A stretch of 64,000 bases of DNA, from contig JAFKAC010000010.1 in the NCBI GenBank assembly GCA_025766275.1, positions 1,488,001 through 1,552,000 of the forward strand, read 5' to 3'. Of the stretch, positions 45,453-57,942 are shown piece after piece (position 1 is the stretch's first letter; each line of letters starts with the position of its first letter). This DNA is from Lactarius indigo. Its lineage: Eukaryota; Basidiomycota; Agaricomycetes; Russulales; Russulaceae. The position numbers and the translations under genes are program-made. The notes beneath the pieces were generated by a model, which worked only from the letters and a program-made list of their open reading frames with translations, was not told the origin of the DNA and did not search any database.

Positions 45453-47841
45453 ATGTCCTATAAACCCAACAACGAGTTTAACATCGCCATCGTCGGCGCA
45501 GGGTGGGTCTTCCTTTCGGTGCTCATTCAAAGGTCTGAAGTACCATCAAACCAACAGCTTTGGGGGCATTTCTGCCGCTATCGCCCTGCGGTCGAAATGG
45601 GGATTCGATAACTTCGTGGTACGTCTGTGCACATCGCAACCCAATGAAAAACTGAAATGGACACCACATAGATCTACGAGCGCGGGGCCGACGTCGGAGG
45701 AACGTGGAGAGTGAGTCTCTAACAACAGTGTCTTCATGTTCTTTCGCTAACTCAATAGTATTACAGGATAACACGTACCCTGTACGTATCTAGACAGACC
45801 CACCAGCGGGTTCCAGCCCTTATACTTCCCACAGGGCTGTGCATCGGACGTGCCGATCCACCTCTACTCCCTCTCCTCGGACCTGAAGCCGGATTGGAAA
45901 AACTCGCATGGCACGCAGCCCGAGATTCTGGAGTACATGCGCGACGTAACGGACAGGCGCGGCCTACGCAAATATTGCAGTTTCCATACGTCTGTCGACA
46001 AGGCCGAATGGGATGCGACTGCGAATGTGTGGCGCCTTGAGATTCGCGACGTGCGCACCGGCGAGAAGCATATGACTCGCGCGACAGCCCTCATATCTGC
46101 CATTGGCGTGCTGGTCGTACCTAGCTTCCCAAAGTTAGAGGGAATTGATTCTTTCAAGGGCGAGGTGTTCCATTCGGCCCGCTGGAATCACGATGTTGAT
46201 CTCCATGGAAAGCGCGTCGGTGTTGTGGGTAACGGGAGTTCTGCGTACGTCATATATTGGTCAGCAGCTCTGCACGTCGCCCTAATTGTGAAATGCTTTC
46301 CCCAGGGCACAATTTGTCCCAAAGATATCTGCGGACCCAACTGTCACCGTCACAAACTTCGCCCGCACAGCAATGTGGTATATACCTTCAGTAAGTGCTC
46401 CTTCAAGCGGCACATATTCGTTCCTAACACGTGACGTGAAGCCACACGTTCCCTATAGCGGGATTACGAAGTGGGCTTTTGCATACATCCCTTTCGTGCA
46501 GCGTATCCATCGCTTCCTGATCACGGTGGAGGTACGCCCTCTAAGCTTGATATGCTCCGGTTTGTGTCTAATATGATACGTAGCTTGAAGCAGTATTCTT
46601 TGCCTTCAAATACAAAGGCAAGAACCTCTTAAGCAAATACTTTACAAGGGTACGTGGTGTGCCTCGTTCTTTTGATTGTATAAATATGACCATTCTAGAC
46701 CTCGAGCAATTACATAAGGAGCATTGTGCCCGCCAGGTACCACGACGTTATGGTTCCAAAAGATCGTACGTGTTAACCTTGCACATACCTCAACATTGGA
46801 TTTGAACAACCTGCACGCAGCATTTGGTTGCAAGCGCGTTGTGCGCGACCAAGGCTACCTCAGAGCGCTGAACCGCCCGAACGTGGAGCTGACTTTCGAG
46901 CGCATCTCACATATCGAACCGGACGGCATTGTCACAGAAGCTGGTACGTACCTGTTCTATTTGAGGGTGGGTAGTATAACAAATACTTGTCACGTCTAGG
47001 CGACAAGGTCCCCGTCGATGTTATAATATATGGTACAGGTTTCGTGACAGTACGTACCATCTTGTCGGGACAACAACCCTCTGACTCTTGATAGGACAAC
47101 TATCCCATGAATCTACGCGGCCCAAGAGGCACGCTGAAAGAATACAATGATGCGCATGGTGGACCGCAGGCGTACTTAGGTACTACGGTCCCTGGCTTCC
47201 CCAACTTCTTTATGATGCAAGGCATGTTGCTACCACACCTTTCAATCATCGCATTTGCTTCACTGATGACCCTTCTGGAACAGGTCCGAACACGACCACT
47301 GGCCACACATCCGTCATCTACTCTGAAGAATCCCAAGCCCCACATATTCTCGACCTCCTCGCACCCGTGCGCGACGGAGTGCTCACGAACGTATCTCCGA
47401 AGGACTCAGCAACGGACAAATACAACGACATGTTGCAAGACAGGCTCGAGGATACAGTCTGGTCCCAATGTGCCTCATGGTATCGTGTCGGCGCACACGG
47501 CCGCATCTTCAGTACGTTCCCGGGACCGCTTTGCGAGCTCTGGTGGTGGCTCCGAAAGCCCCGCTGGGGTGACTTCGAGTTCGAAGGACCTGGCGCGAAG
47601 GAGTGGCGCCGCCGCCATGCGTCGTCATTTTTTGCGCAGTTTGGGACGGTCGCTCTGGTTGGAGCTCTAGGAACGCTGGCTTTTGCTTCGAAGGGCAGCA
47701 GCGATGGCCTTAGCGAATTTATGGACCATGCGGTGAGTGCTCGGTCTCTCTCCCTCGGGAATGTCTTTTCGTTGTTGTCGTGCTTAGATGGGTTTATTTA
47801 CAGGGGCATATCGTCAAGGATGTTCAGGGTTGGCTTGTTGA
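45453..47841 (+). CDS. M1: Baeyer-Villiger-type flavin monooxygenase
   Basis: This FAD- and NADPH-dependent enzyme family inserts oxygen next to a carbonyl or hydroxylates nucleophilic atoms. Exons: 45453-45502, 45558-45618, 45672-45710, 45767-45781, 45835-46244, 46306-46390, 46442-46531, 46584-46649, 46699-46765, 46821-46943, 47000-47049, 47095-47221, 47284-47732 and 47788-47841, in all 561 codons. The FAD motif GAGFGG (residues 15-20) is split by intron 1. The family fingerprint FxGxxxHxxxW reads [11 protein letters not shown] at 162-172. The second nucleotide motif GNGSSA lies at 187-192. YGTGFVT is the late GTG motif. Intron 12 starts with GC. The last intron is uncertain: read through, the frame stays open to 47897. 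The C-terminus holds a hydrophobic segment ([17 protein letters not shown]). Substrate unknown. Confidence 0.85.
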
Positions 47842-50294
47842 GCTGCTTGCAGTATGAACTCCTGCGTAATCTTATCTTGTGTATAGTGTATACGTAATCG
47901 TGATGTGAAACAAATGATTCTTGAGTGTCTCTCTGAAACCCGTCGTAGACAACTCTCAACGAACCACCTTGATTCTGCCGGGCACATACCAATGGCCACT
48001 TTGGAGTCTTTGAGTTCGAGATAAGACGGTCACCGTAGACGAAATTTTCAATGGATGAAAGTGCTGCTTCATTGGACGGAGATCGGTGATGAAAGCGGCC
48101 CATGGATATGAAAAATCCAATTTTCCAGAACAACTACCTCTTTTTCCGCACTTTGCTTTCTATTAGATCTATAATATGTAAAAGAAACTTTCAAAAATCA
48201 GAGAGATCCCTCAATAAAATCTGGGGATCAGTTGCGGAACCATGAGGACGTTGGACGAGTCAACCACCGAAAGTGCGGACCGTGGCTGAGTACTGTAAAT
48301 TCATTTTTGGACGACTAGGATGTATGCGCGTCAGTCTCTGTTCTTCCGACTAAGTACACGACGCGTGTTCGTGTTTATATTAACTCCCTTAAACGCCGCC
48401 TAACGCCACAAGGTCGTCATGTTACAAAAGAGGATTGTGGCTACTCATTCGTTACGACGTAAAAATTTACCAGATGGACCACCAAATCCACTCGACCGTG
48501 GTAATACAAAAAATTGGACAAACCATATATGTAGGGCAACAAAGCGAGACATCGTCTCGAATATTCAGACTCGGCTACATAATATCCCGGCGGTTTGCAT
48601 TGTATTTCGACCTGAAGTATTACTGTATACTGCTTGCCCTTGAATCGGACTTGTGTGTACAATTCCAACCAATCAAGTCGATAGAACGGGCGGATCTGAG
48701 CCTACTGTACGATCCATGAGGGCCACTCCGGTGCACCTGCCAAGAAGAAAAAACTGCCCCTACTGTACACTGGGGGGCAAACTTGCTGTTCGGTCCGAGG
48801 GGTTGGCAATGAAAAGTTCCTCGTAGCAGCCCTATCAAATCGGAGTAAGAGAATAATGTATATTATGTATCCCTAAGCCAGTGTGAGGGACGCACCGTGT
48901 GGTGATGAGAGGAGAACGCTTACTCTTATCCTCTCCGACCGGACCGTATGCACATCTGTATCGGTGCGTACCGCTTACTAATTACTCATAATCAGTCTCG
49001 GGTGGTGCCGGCTGGCCCCTACACCAACGCCGCCCGAAGTCGTGACCGTGACTACAAAACACCAAAATATATGCTAGATTAATTGTGCTTCAGAATATGT
49101 ATATATGTCCAACAAGTCGTATGCACTCGTATGGGCATGGTGGAAATGGTCTTGTATCTCGTATAACAATGACATGTCTTCTACATTGCACTCGCCAATA
49201 AATTCACCAGTACTCGTATGCACGCTCGTACACGCTCGCTACTTTCCCGCGATGTGAGCGCACTGCTTTTCGTGGCTCCCCCGCTAATTCTAAATGTCCG
49301 CGCATTCCCTATGTGTGCCAGTTGTCCTGTGGTCCTCGGTTTACCTAGTACATACCCCTTTACAATATATTTTGTGTATTTACAACTTTTACAACAAGTA
49401 GACTTTTTCCCTTTGCATTTCAGACTCTAGAGAGTCCATGTCTGCGTTCCCAACTGCCGCACTTGTGCGCGGTCTTAACGATTTAAGCGAGCGCGACATG
49501 CCCCCGTCCGTAGTTACAGGTGGTTTATGGGTTGCGCGGAAGCGTGCACATCCCGGGCCGCTTCACCCTTCCTTCCACTGGCACCGTCTGACTAGGTTGA
49601 GCTCTATGTAGCTCACCATATCAGTTCCCGAGCTCGCCCACTCGCACGCAACCTTAGATATCCGACCCCGACGTTCCCGCGACCACATTATGGTTCTGTC
49701 TATTACACTTGCTTCGATAACAGTCATGCGATGTGACGCTTTGTCGTCACACGTGATGATTACAGGATGTTGTGCTTCTTTCTGGGGCTGAGAGGCGTTC
49801 GGACAAGCGTTCGGAGATTCAGAACAGACGATTTTCTCGCTCCATGGGAGCCATGGAGCCATTACCACACCCGGGGTAGTGCATTATCGCTTTGCTTGCG
49901 AGTCGCGACCTGCGACTGGATTCTTTTCGCAGGGCAGACCAAGGGGCAGGCCCTAAATACTACCACCGCCGATCTATTCTTAGTTTTGAAGCCACACGTG
50001 ACGCCAGAACTCACGTTTCTTGGCCAACCGACGTCAAGTAAAGCCCCACATCGTCAAGCCCCACATGACCTTTCTTACGAGACACTTCTTGATTCTTTTC
50101 CCAGTCAATCATCGGAGGTCGTTCATTCTCTCATGTCTTACTGTATCGTGGCCAGTATTTGGTCATCTGGATTTCGAAGTGGACCACGACAGGTCAATGT
50201 TACCATGGTGTAGTCACCCTGCATCACGCCTTGCTTCGCCGTGCACAACTTGCAGAGTAGCACAAACATTACAGATGGGGCTTCTGCAACCTTC
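47842..50294. other. Intergenic between M1 and M2
   Basis: No gene is recognised. From about 49990 the sequence is related to the M3 upstream region (CTTACGAGA.ACTTCTTG near 50075 and 53459), so it is the duplicated M2 promoter region. The block 48100-49950 shows nothing. Confidence 0.5.
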
Positions 50295-50302
50295 TATATA
50301 AG
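50295..50302 (+). promoter_or_regulatory. TATA box of monooxygenase M2
   Basis: TATATAAG lies about 65 bp before the M2 start, at a position equivalent to that of its paralogues. Confidence 0.5.
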
Positions 50303-50364
50303 TAAGGCTTCTGGACTCGGTTTTACTCCAATTCTCTCCCTTCCCACACCCTCTCCAACGATTT

Positions 50365-52713
50365 ATGGCTCACAAAACAAATCCTGGGTTCAACGTTGCC
50401 GTCGTCGGCGCTGGGTGGGCCCCTCCCTTTTGGCCCAAGTCCGAACTGACTTCAAATTTACAGTTTTGGAGGCCTTGCAGTCGCTATCGCTCTCAAAACT
50501 AAATGGGGGCTTGATGACTTCGTGGTGAGTCCATACGCACTGGAGCACTATAAAATATCTTGAAAGGGGACACGTCACACAGATTTATGAACGTGGAGCA
50601 GACGTTGGTGGAACTTGGAGAGTGAGTCGCCGCAAACACCGCTTGCTTGTCCTCATAGCTAATTCGACGAGGTCATAGGATAACACCTACCCTGCACGTA
50701 TCTTCACAGGCTTATCAACGAATTCTGTTCTCATCCCTCCCCCTTACAGGGCTGTGCCTCCGATGTGCCTATCCACTTCTACTCCCTATCCACCGATCTC
50801 AAATCAGATTGGAAACGCTCCCATGGCACCCAACCCGAAATTCTGGAGTATATGCGTAAAGTAACAGACAAGTACGGCCTGCGAAAACATTGTCGATTCC
50901 ACACATCGCTGGACAAGGCCGAATGGGATGGGAATGCGAACTTGTGGCGTATTGAGACACGCGACGTGCGCACGGGAGAGACGCAGGTGACTCACGCGAC
51001 GGCCATCATAGCGGCTATCGGCGTGCTTGTCGTACCCAAATTCCCGAAGTTGCAGGGAATCGAGTCTTTCAAGGGAGAGGTGTTCCATTCGGCCCGCTGG
51101 AAGCACGATGTCAACCTACACGGAAAGCGTGTTGGTGTTCTAGGTAACGGAAGTTCCGCGTATGTTGTTCTTCTCTTTGAACCGCACAAAATATTCAACT
51201 TATTTTCTCAGGTCGCAGTTTATTCCGATCATATCTAAGGACCCCACTGTCAGCGTTGTCAATTTCGCACGCACCAAGATGTGGTATGTACCAGGGGTAA
51301 GTGCATTGTTTGCAGGAACGCTCACTCCCTCTAATCTACGTAATAAAAAGCCACTGATTCCTTACCGGGAAACTACGAAATGGATATTTGCCCACATCCC
51401 GTTCGTGCAGCGCATCTATCGCTTTATGATTGCAGTTGTAGTATGCCTCGTTCCAATCTTATTCGTCTCACTCCCAGTCTCACATGGCGTGTAGTACGAG
51501 GTGGGCTTCCTTGCCTTCAAAGGAAAAGGTGACAATTACGTGGGAAAATATAGGACTAAGGTAACTTACGGATAAGGTCTTCAATCCTCCTGTCACTTAT
51601 GCTTCGACCGGCTCAGATCGCGAGGGACTATGTCAAGAAGATCGCCCCTTCTAAATATCATCACCTCATCATTCCGAAATACCGTACGTGTTAGACCCTT
51701 AACGAGTACCTCGCCGGTGTGAACACTTTGCAGCACTCGGATGCAGGCGCTTGGTCCGCGATCAAGGCTATCTTGACTCGCTGAGTCGCCCGAATGTTCA
51801 CCTCACTTTTGACCACATCAAACACGTCGAATCAGATGGTGTTGTCACGGAGACAGGTTTGTCTGTTTTGCTCACAGGTCGATAGTAATTGATGTACCTT
51901 ATCTTAACTAGGAGAAAAGGTCAACCTCGACGTAATAATATATGGTACAGGCTTCGTGACAGTACGTAGTGTTTAGTTGTGCCAATGGGACTCTGACCTG
52001 AGGGCACGTTTGACAGGACAATTACCCTTTGAATGTGCACGGTCCAAGGGGTACATTGAAAGAATACAATGATGCACATGGCGGGCCGGCAGCATATCTA
52101 GGGACCACAGTCCCTGGTTTCCCAAATCTCTTCATGATACAAGGCAAGTTATTCCCCTAATCATTTACTTTATCCCTGACACCGCCTCATCACCTTTGGA
52201 TCAGGTCCTAACACGACTACCGGCCATACATCCGTCATCTTCTCCGAAGAATCCCAGGTCCCATACATTCTCCAGCTCCTCGCGCCCATACGTTGCGGAG
52301 CGCTCACGAGCGTAGTTCCCACTGATGCGGCAACGGACAAGTACAACGACATGCTGCAGGAACGACTTGACGACTCGGTCTGGACGCAGTGCGCATCGTG
52401 GTACCGCGCCGGTGCGCAGGGCCGCATCTTCAGCACGTTCCCTGGCCCTCTCGTATTGTTCTGGTGGTGGCTGCGGAAGCCGCGGTGGGACGACTTTGAG
52501 GTCGAAGGTCCCGGCGCAGACGCATGGCGTCGGCGTCATGCGTCCCGGGCAGGCAAGGTGCAGGAGGTGACGTTTACGCTGGTTGCGGCGCTGGGAGTGC
52601 TTGCGTCTGTTGTGTATCGCAAGGGCATGGGCCTCAGCGAATTGGGTGGCGAGGCGGTTCGTATGTGGACTACCTTATGGGACTTACTCGTCGTTGGTGC
52701 TGGGACAGCCTGA
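50365..52713 (+). CDS. M2: Baeyer-Villiger-type flavin monooxygenase
   Basis: Thirteen exons (50365-50414, 50464-50524, 50583-50621, 50679-50693, 50750-51159, 51212-51296, 51351-51440, 51495-51560, 51617-51683, 51734-51856, 51912-51961, 52017-52143, 52205-52713) join into 563 codons with no break. Exon lengths equal those of M1 up to exon 12. The motifs are [17 protein letters not shown] and GNGSSA. A 15-nt exon encodes DNTYP. Introns 4 (50694-50749) and 12 (52144-52204) begin with GC; intron 12 has the strong GCAAGT form. The C-terminus has a hydrophobic stretch ([15 protein letters not shown]) like the end anchors of some fungal members. It forms a tandem pair with M3, 3455 bp downstream. 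The substrate cannot be told from sequence. Confidence 0.88.
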
Positions 52714-53750
52714 TGCTGGGACATGCCTTCGGGGGTGTCTGGGATGGCCTGCTCGGTCTCCTCCAGTGAGCGGCGGCATTTTCCTCATAACCACGATATT
52801 TTCCTTGTTTGAGGAGTGATTTTAGATAGATTTTTGTAACGTTCATCTTGGATATTTAGAAATGGTCGGCCAGTGGTCTGTTATCCGGACTCAGCTAGTG
52901 TTCTCGGTGCTCCTCGAAATGGTCCGTAGTGGGAGTATGTGCGTCAGATTGACTCTTCCATGCACCTAGAGTGCTTGGGCTTCGGTCATCAAAGCATCAA
53001 ATACGGAAGTCAACGCAATTATGATGTCGGAAAACTGATGGCACTAACCTCGTACAGTAGCACTACCGTCCAATTATCGGCCGGATTTTCTTGTTTCTTG
53101 TAAATAAGGTCAGTCGCAAAATTACAGACTGATTTATTTGAACGGGTAGAGCGGCTATTTGGAAACTTCTAACGAGTACTCGTCCTCGCGACTCGCGAGT
53201 ATTACTCATTGACGTCTATACTTATTCAAACCTATATCTTTCCCCTCTGGGACCACTTCACATTATCCACCAAATCTACTTGACTATAAGTACATAAAAT
53301 TGTACAGACTATAGAGTATACAGTATTGCGCCGCAAGACGGAAAATGATGTGGGGCGCGACATTCGGCTGCAGGAACACGTGATGCATGACGTCAGACAA
53401 ATGTCACGTTACTCTGTAACCGACGTCAACCCGGCCCCCGCTTTGATACAGTACCCCTCTTACGAGATACTTCTTGCTTCATTTTCCAGTCAACGCTCGG
53501 ATGAACGTCTTATCAAGGCCAGTATTTGATCATTTGGAAATGGAACAACAGGTCCATGCAAGGGTCCATGTTACCATGATGTAGTCACGCCAATTGATAG
53601 ATGCCGTCAAGGATGCCGTCACCCTTTTTCACCCCTTGCTTCACCCTGATAACTTGCAGAGTAGAATCAACTTTGCGGATGGCGCTTCTGCAAATTTGCC
53701 CAGTGATCGGTGTTATCGGCTATGGTATCATTACATGATCTCTAGAACTT
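52714..53750. repeat. M2-M3 intergenic, unit of the tandem duplication
   Basis: The stretch 52890-53060 recurs at 56370-56530, with CTAGTGTTCTCGGTGCTCCT identical, followed by a small inverted repeat (GCACCTAGAGTGC here, AGCACCTGGAGTGCT in the second copy). From about 53440 on it matches the M2 promoter region. It shows that gene plus flanks was copied as a block of about 3.46 kb. Confidence 0.7.
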
Positions 53751-53758
53751 TATATAAT
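53751..53758 (+). promoter_or_regulatory. TATA box of monooxygenase M3
   Basis: TATATAAT lies about 69 bp before the M3 start, with flanks related to the M4 promoter. Confidence 0.5.
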
Positions 53759-53819
53759 TTGGGTATTTGGACTCAGTTTTACCCCCATTCTCTCCCTTCC
53801 CGGACCTCTCCAACGATTT

Positions 53820-56268
53820 ATGGCCCACAAAACAAATCCTGGGTTCAACGTTGCCATCGTCGGCGCTGGGTGAGCCCTTCCCATTTAACTCAAATCCAGG
53901 CTAACTTCAAACCTATAGCTTCGGAGGCCTTGCAGTTGCCATCGCTCTCAAAACTAAATGGGGGCTTGATGACTTCGTGGTGAGTCCATACGCACTGGAG
54001 CACTATAAAATATCTTGAAAGGGGACACGTCACACAGATTTATGAACGTGGAGCAGACGTTGGTGGAACTTGGAGAGTGAGTCGCCGCAAACACCGCTTG
54101 CTAGTTCTCACGCTAATACAACTGGGTCATAGGATAACACCTACCCTGCACGTATCTTCACAGGCTTATCGATAAATCCCATTCTTACCCCTACCCCTTA
54201 CAGGGCTGTGCCTCCGATGTGCCTATCCACTTCTACTCCCTATCCACCGATCTCAAATCAGATTGGAAACGCTCCCATGGCACCCAACCCGAAATTCTGG
54301 AGTATATGCATAAAGTAACAGACAAGTACGGCCTGCGTAAAAATTGTCGATTCCACACGTCGCTAGACAAGGCCGAGTGGGATGGGAATGCGAACTTGTG
54401 GCGTATTGAGACACGCGACGTGCGCACGGGAGAGACGCAGGTGACCCACGCGACGGCCATCGTATCGGCCATCGGCGTGCTTGTCGTGCCCAAATTCCCG
54501 AAGTTGCAGGGAATCGAGTCTTTCAAGGGAGAGGTGTTCCATTCGGCACGTTGGAGGCACGATGTCAATCTCCACGGAAAGCGTGTTGGTGTTCTAGGTA
54601 ACGGAAGTTCTGCGTATGTTGTTCTTCTCTTTGAACGACGCAAAATGTGCAACTCTTCTTCTCAGGTCGCAGTTTATTCCGATCATATCTAAGGACCCTA
54701 CTGTCAGCGTTGTCAATTTCGCACGCACCAAGATGTGGTTTATACCGGGCGTAAGTCCACCATTTGCAGAAGCGCTCACTCCCTCTGAATATATGTAATA
54801 AAAAGCCACTGATTCCTTACCGGGAAACTACGAAATGGATATTTGCCAACATCCCGTTCGTGCAGCGCATCCATCGTTTTGTGATTGCAGCCTCGGTATG
54901 CCCTGTTTCAATCTTATTGCGTCTTACTCCCCGTCTGACACGATGTGGCACGACGTGCAGTATGAGGTTGCCTTCCTTGCTTTCAAAGGAAAAGGTGACA
55001 ATTACATGGGCAAATACATGACTAAGGTAAGTTACGAATAACGTCTAATCTCCTTGTCACTTATACTTAACCGGCTCAGACTGCGAGGGATTATGTCGAG
55101 AAGATCGCCCCTCCGAAATACCACCATCTCATTATTCCGAAATACCGTATGTACTCCCCCTTTACGAGAACCCCACTCACCGATGTGAACACCTTGTAGC
55201 ACTCGGATGCAGGCGCTTGGTCCGCGATCAAGGCTATCTTGACTCATTGAGCCGCCCGAATGTCCACCTCACCTTTGACCACATCAAACACGTCGAATCA
55301 GATGGTGTTGTCACGGAGAAAGGTTTGTCTGTTTCGCTGTCAGGTCGACAATTGACATATCTTATCCTAACTAGAGGAAAAGGTTAACCTCGACGTAATA
55401 ATATACGGTACAGGCTTCGTGACAGTACGTAGTGTTTAGTTGTGCCAATGGGACTCTGACCTGAGGGCACGTTTGACAGGACAATTACCCTTTGAATGTG
55501 CATGGGACAAGGGGCACATTGAAAGAATACAATGACGCACATGGCGGGCCGACAGCGTACCTAGGGACCACAGTCCCTGGTTTCCCGAATTTCTTCATGA
55601 TGCAAGGCGAGTTGTTACCATGGCCATCAATCGTCGCATTTTGCTTATCACTGACACTGCCTCATCTCATTGGATCAGGTCCTAACACGACTACCGGCCA
55701 TACATCCGTCATTTTCTCCGAAGAATCCCAGATCCCACACATTCTCCAGCTTCTCGCGCCCGTGCGCTCCGGAGCGCTCACGAGCGTAGTTCCCACGGAC
55801 GTGGCGACGGACAAGTACAATGACATGCTGCAGGAGCGGCTCGACAACTCGGTCTGGACGCAGTGTGCATCGTGGTACCGCACTGGTGCGCAGGGCCGCA
55901 TCTTCAGCACGTTCCCGGGACCCCTTGTCCTGCTTTGGTGGTGGCTGCGGAAGCCGCGGTGGGACGACTTTGAGGTCGAAGGTCCCGGCGCAGACGCATG
56001 GCGTCGGCGTCATGGGTCGCGGGCACGCAAGGTACGGGCGGTGACGTTTACACTGGTTGCGGCGCTGGGAGTGCTTGCGTCTGTTACGTATCGCAAGGGC
56101 ATGGGCTTCAGCGAATTGGGTGGCGAGGCGGTTCGTATGTGGACCACCTTTTGGGACTGGCTCGGTGTTGGTGCTGGGAACAGCCTGGTGCAGGGCAATG
56201 CTTTCAGGGGCGTCTGGGATGGCTTCCTCGGTCTACTTCCCCAGCGAGTGACGGCTTTGTCCTCGTAA
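53820..56268 (+). CDS. M3: Baeyer-Villiger-type flavin monooxygenase
   Basis: Exons 53820-53869, 53919-53979, 54038-54076, 54133-54147, 54204-54613, 54666-54750, 54806-54895, 54961-55026, 55080-55146, 55200-55322, 55375-55424, 55480-55606 and 55679-56268 join into 590 codons. Exons 2-6 are nearly the same as in M2. It shows [17 protein letters not shown] and GNGSSA at the same residues. Introns 4 (54148-54203) and 12 (55607-55678) start with GC; intron 12 is 72 nt, a multiple of three, and open, so retention would also be translatable. The C-terminal part is the longest of the four and ends FLGLLPQRVTALSS. It faces M4 tail-to-tail. A redox enzyme of secondary or xenobiotic metabolism is likely; the substrate is unknown. 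Confidence 0.88.
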
Positions 56269-56919
56269 CCGCAATGTCTTCCTTGTTTGAGTGATTTTGG
56301 ATATATTCTTGTAACTGTTATCTTGGATACGTATAAATAGTCAGGCGATGCTACTCCGTTCGTCCAGACTTGGCTAGTGTTCTCGGTGCTCCTCGAAATG
56401 GTCTGTAGTGGGAGTATGTCCATCAGATCGACACTTCTAAGCACCTGGAGTGCTTAGGCCTTCGACTACTGACCATGGAAGTCGACGTAAACGTCGGAAA
56501 ACTGACCGCACCAATTTTCGTTCAGTGCTACCATCCAAGTGTAGGCCAGCTTTGTTCCGTAATGTCCATTGCGTTGTTTATTTGTATAAATTAGAGCTAC
56601 CCAAATCATATCCCTCCCGGAATATCATCAGAAATAATCGACTTATAATAATTGTAGTAATTAATTTTCGAGTGTGTCGAAAGGGCATAACCTCAAGGGA
56701 TGATGCATGATGGGTGCACTTTAATTCCCTCGCGGCCGAGGAGTTTACCATTTTTGGTCACGAAGGTCCAAGGAAGGAAGGTGGAATTGGATCTCATTAT
56801 GAAGGCTCACATAGAATTCGCTTTTTACAACTTGCCCTTTTCAGGGCAAGGCAGCTGTGCCAGTGATCGGCATGCATTCCTACAATGCCATCCGGGATCG
56901 CTGCGCAGATCTACTCACA
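56269..56919. repeat. M3 3' flank, second copy of the M2 3' flank
   Basis: 56370-56530 matches 52890-53060. The following 56540-56900 is AT-rich in part and has no recognised gene. Confidence 0.6.
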
Positions 56920-57280
56920 GGTGCGTAGTATCCATTTACCAAATCTGGCGTGACAGATGCAAGAAGCTCTTACCTGTTCAGATGGCAGCGTGCGCACGCT
57001 TTGCACGCCCACGTGTTGTCTTACACCTCATAAGTACCCACTATTCCCAAAACATGAAACTCCCCTACGGTCTTGCCTACGGCAGTGCAATGCGGTAGTG
57101 TCCACTCTTTCTTCCCCACTAAGATGTGCATACATCTAGGTATGGCCGGTCTGCATTTCACACCTCCTGGGGGTTTCACCTTTCGTTTCAGACCTACTTC
57201 CCACCTTCTCTATCCTCTCTTTTGGAGCCGGAGTCTTTTCCTTGATGGCCGTGGGCATGATTTAGTTCGACTTTATGTAA
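56920..57280 (+). pseudogene. CFIm25 (NUDT21) 3'-end copy, decayed
   Basis: This plus-strand stretch matches the last four exons and introns of the intact minus-strand CFIm25 gene at 62831-63877. GATGCAAGAAGCTCTT (near 56955), CCCAAAACATGAAACTCC (near 57047), GGTAGTGTCCACTCTTTCTT (near 57096) and TACATCTAGGTATGGCC (near 57129) each have a close partner there. Reading frames are broken and the first exons are absent. Confidence 0.8.
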
Positions 57281-57942
57281 TAGGATCTCACACCGTGGCC
57301 CGTTCTTGGTTATGGAGTTGCCCATTAGCAAAACGGATGCTGGAACTCATGCGCGACTGTCGGAGGCTACTTGTGGAGACGACTAATTCTGGGTCTTCAC
57401 AATGGGTGAGTCGCGCCCACGGATAGTTGACGTCAAATAGGATTGTTGTTGATGTTTGTATGATGAAAGAGGTGACTGTCCGGATAGTCGGATAGGCGAA
57501 CTAGTTCAAGTTAGTACGGTCAGTTACCAACATAGGCAATGGGCACTAGAGCCGCTGCATGGTTCTACTTCACACAAACTGCTTGCACCCAACTGGCGGG
57601 AAGTTCATATGCCTAAATGCTAGAGCAATATACTCACACTACGGCCCACTTCAAGGCGCATCGAGAACCCTAGCCGAGTCTAGATTATAGAAAGAGATTG
57701 GCCGACCACGTTACTACACATAGCAGTTACAAGAAAATATCTAAGTTCCCTTTTTGTCGGTGCCGACGGGGAAGATGTGATGAGCGCTACGAGGACATCG
57801 CCGCTGCTCGCTTGGTAAACAGGCCGTGCAGCCCACCCCAGACTTCCCTGAAGCTGCATATTCCCCGCACCAAGCTGGTCCTAGCACAGGGGCCTGGTCA
57901 GCCCCCCAAAGTAAACCACATACGCACCGCCGAGCCAGCCAA
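57281..57942. other. Spacer between CFIm25 pseudogene and M4
   Basis: The segment 57790-57942 still aligns with the C-terminal coding end of M3 on the minus strand, beyond the M4 stop, so M4 once ran further. Nothing else is recognised. Confidence 0.55.
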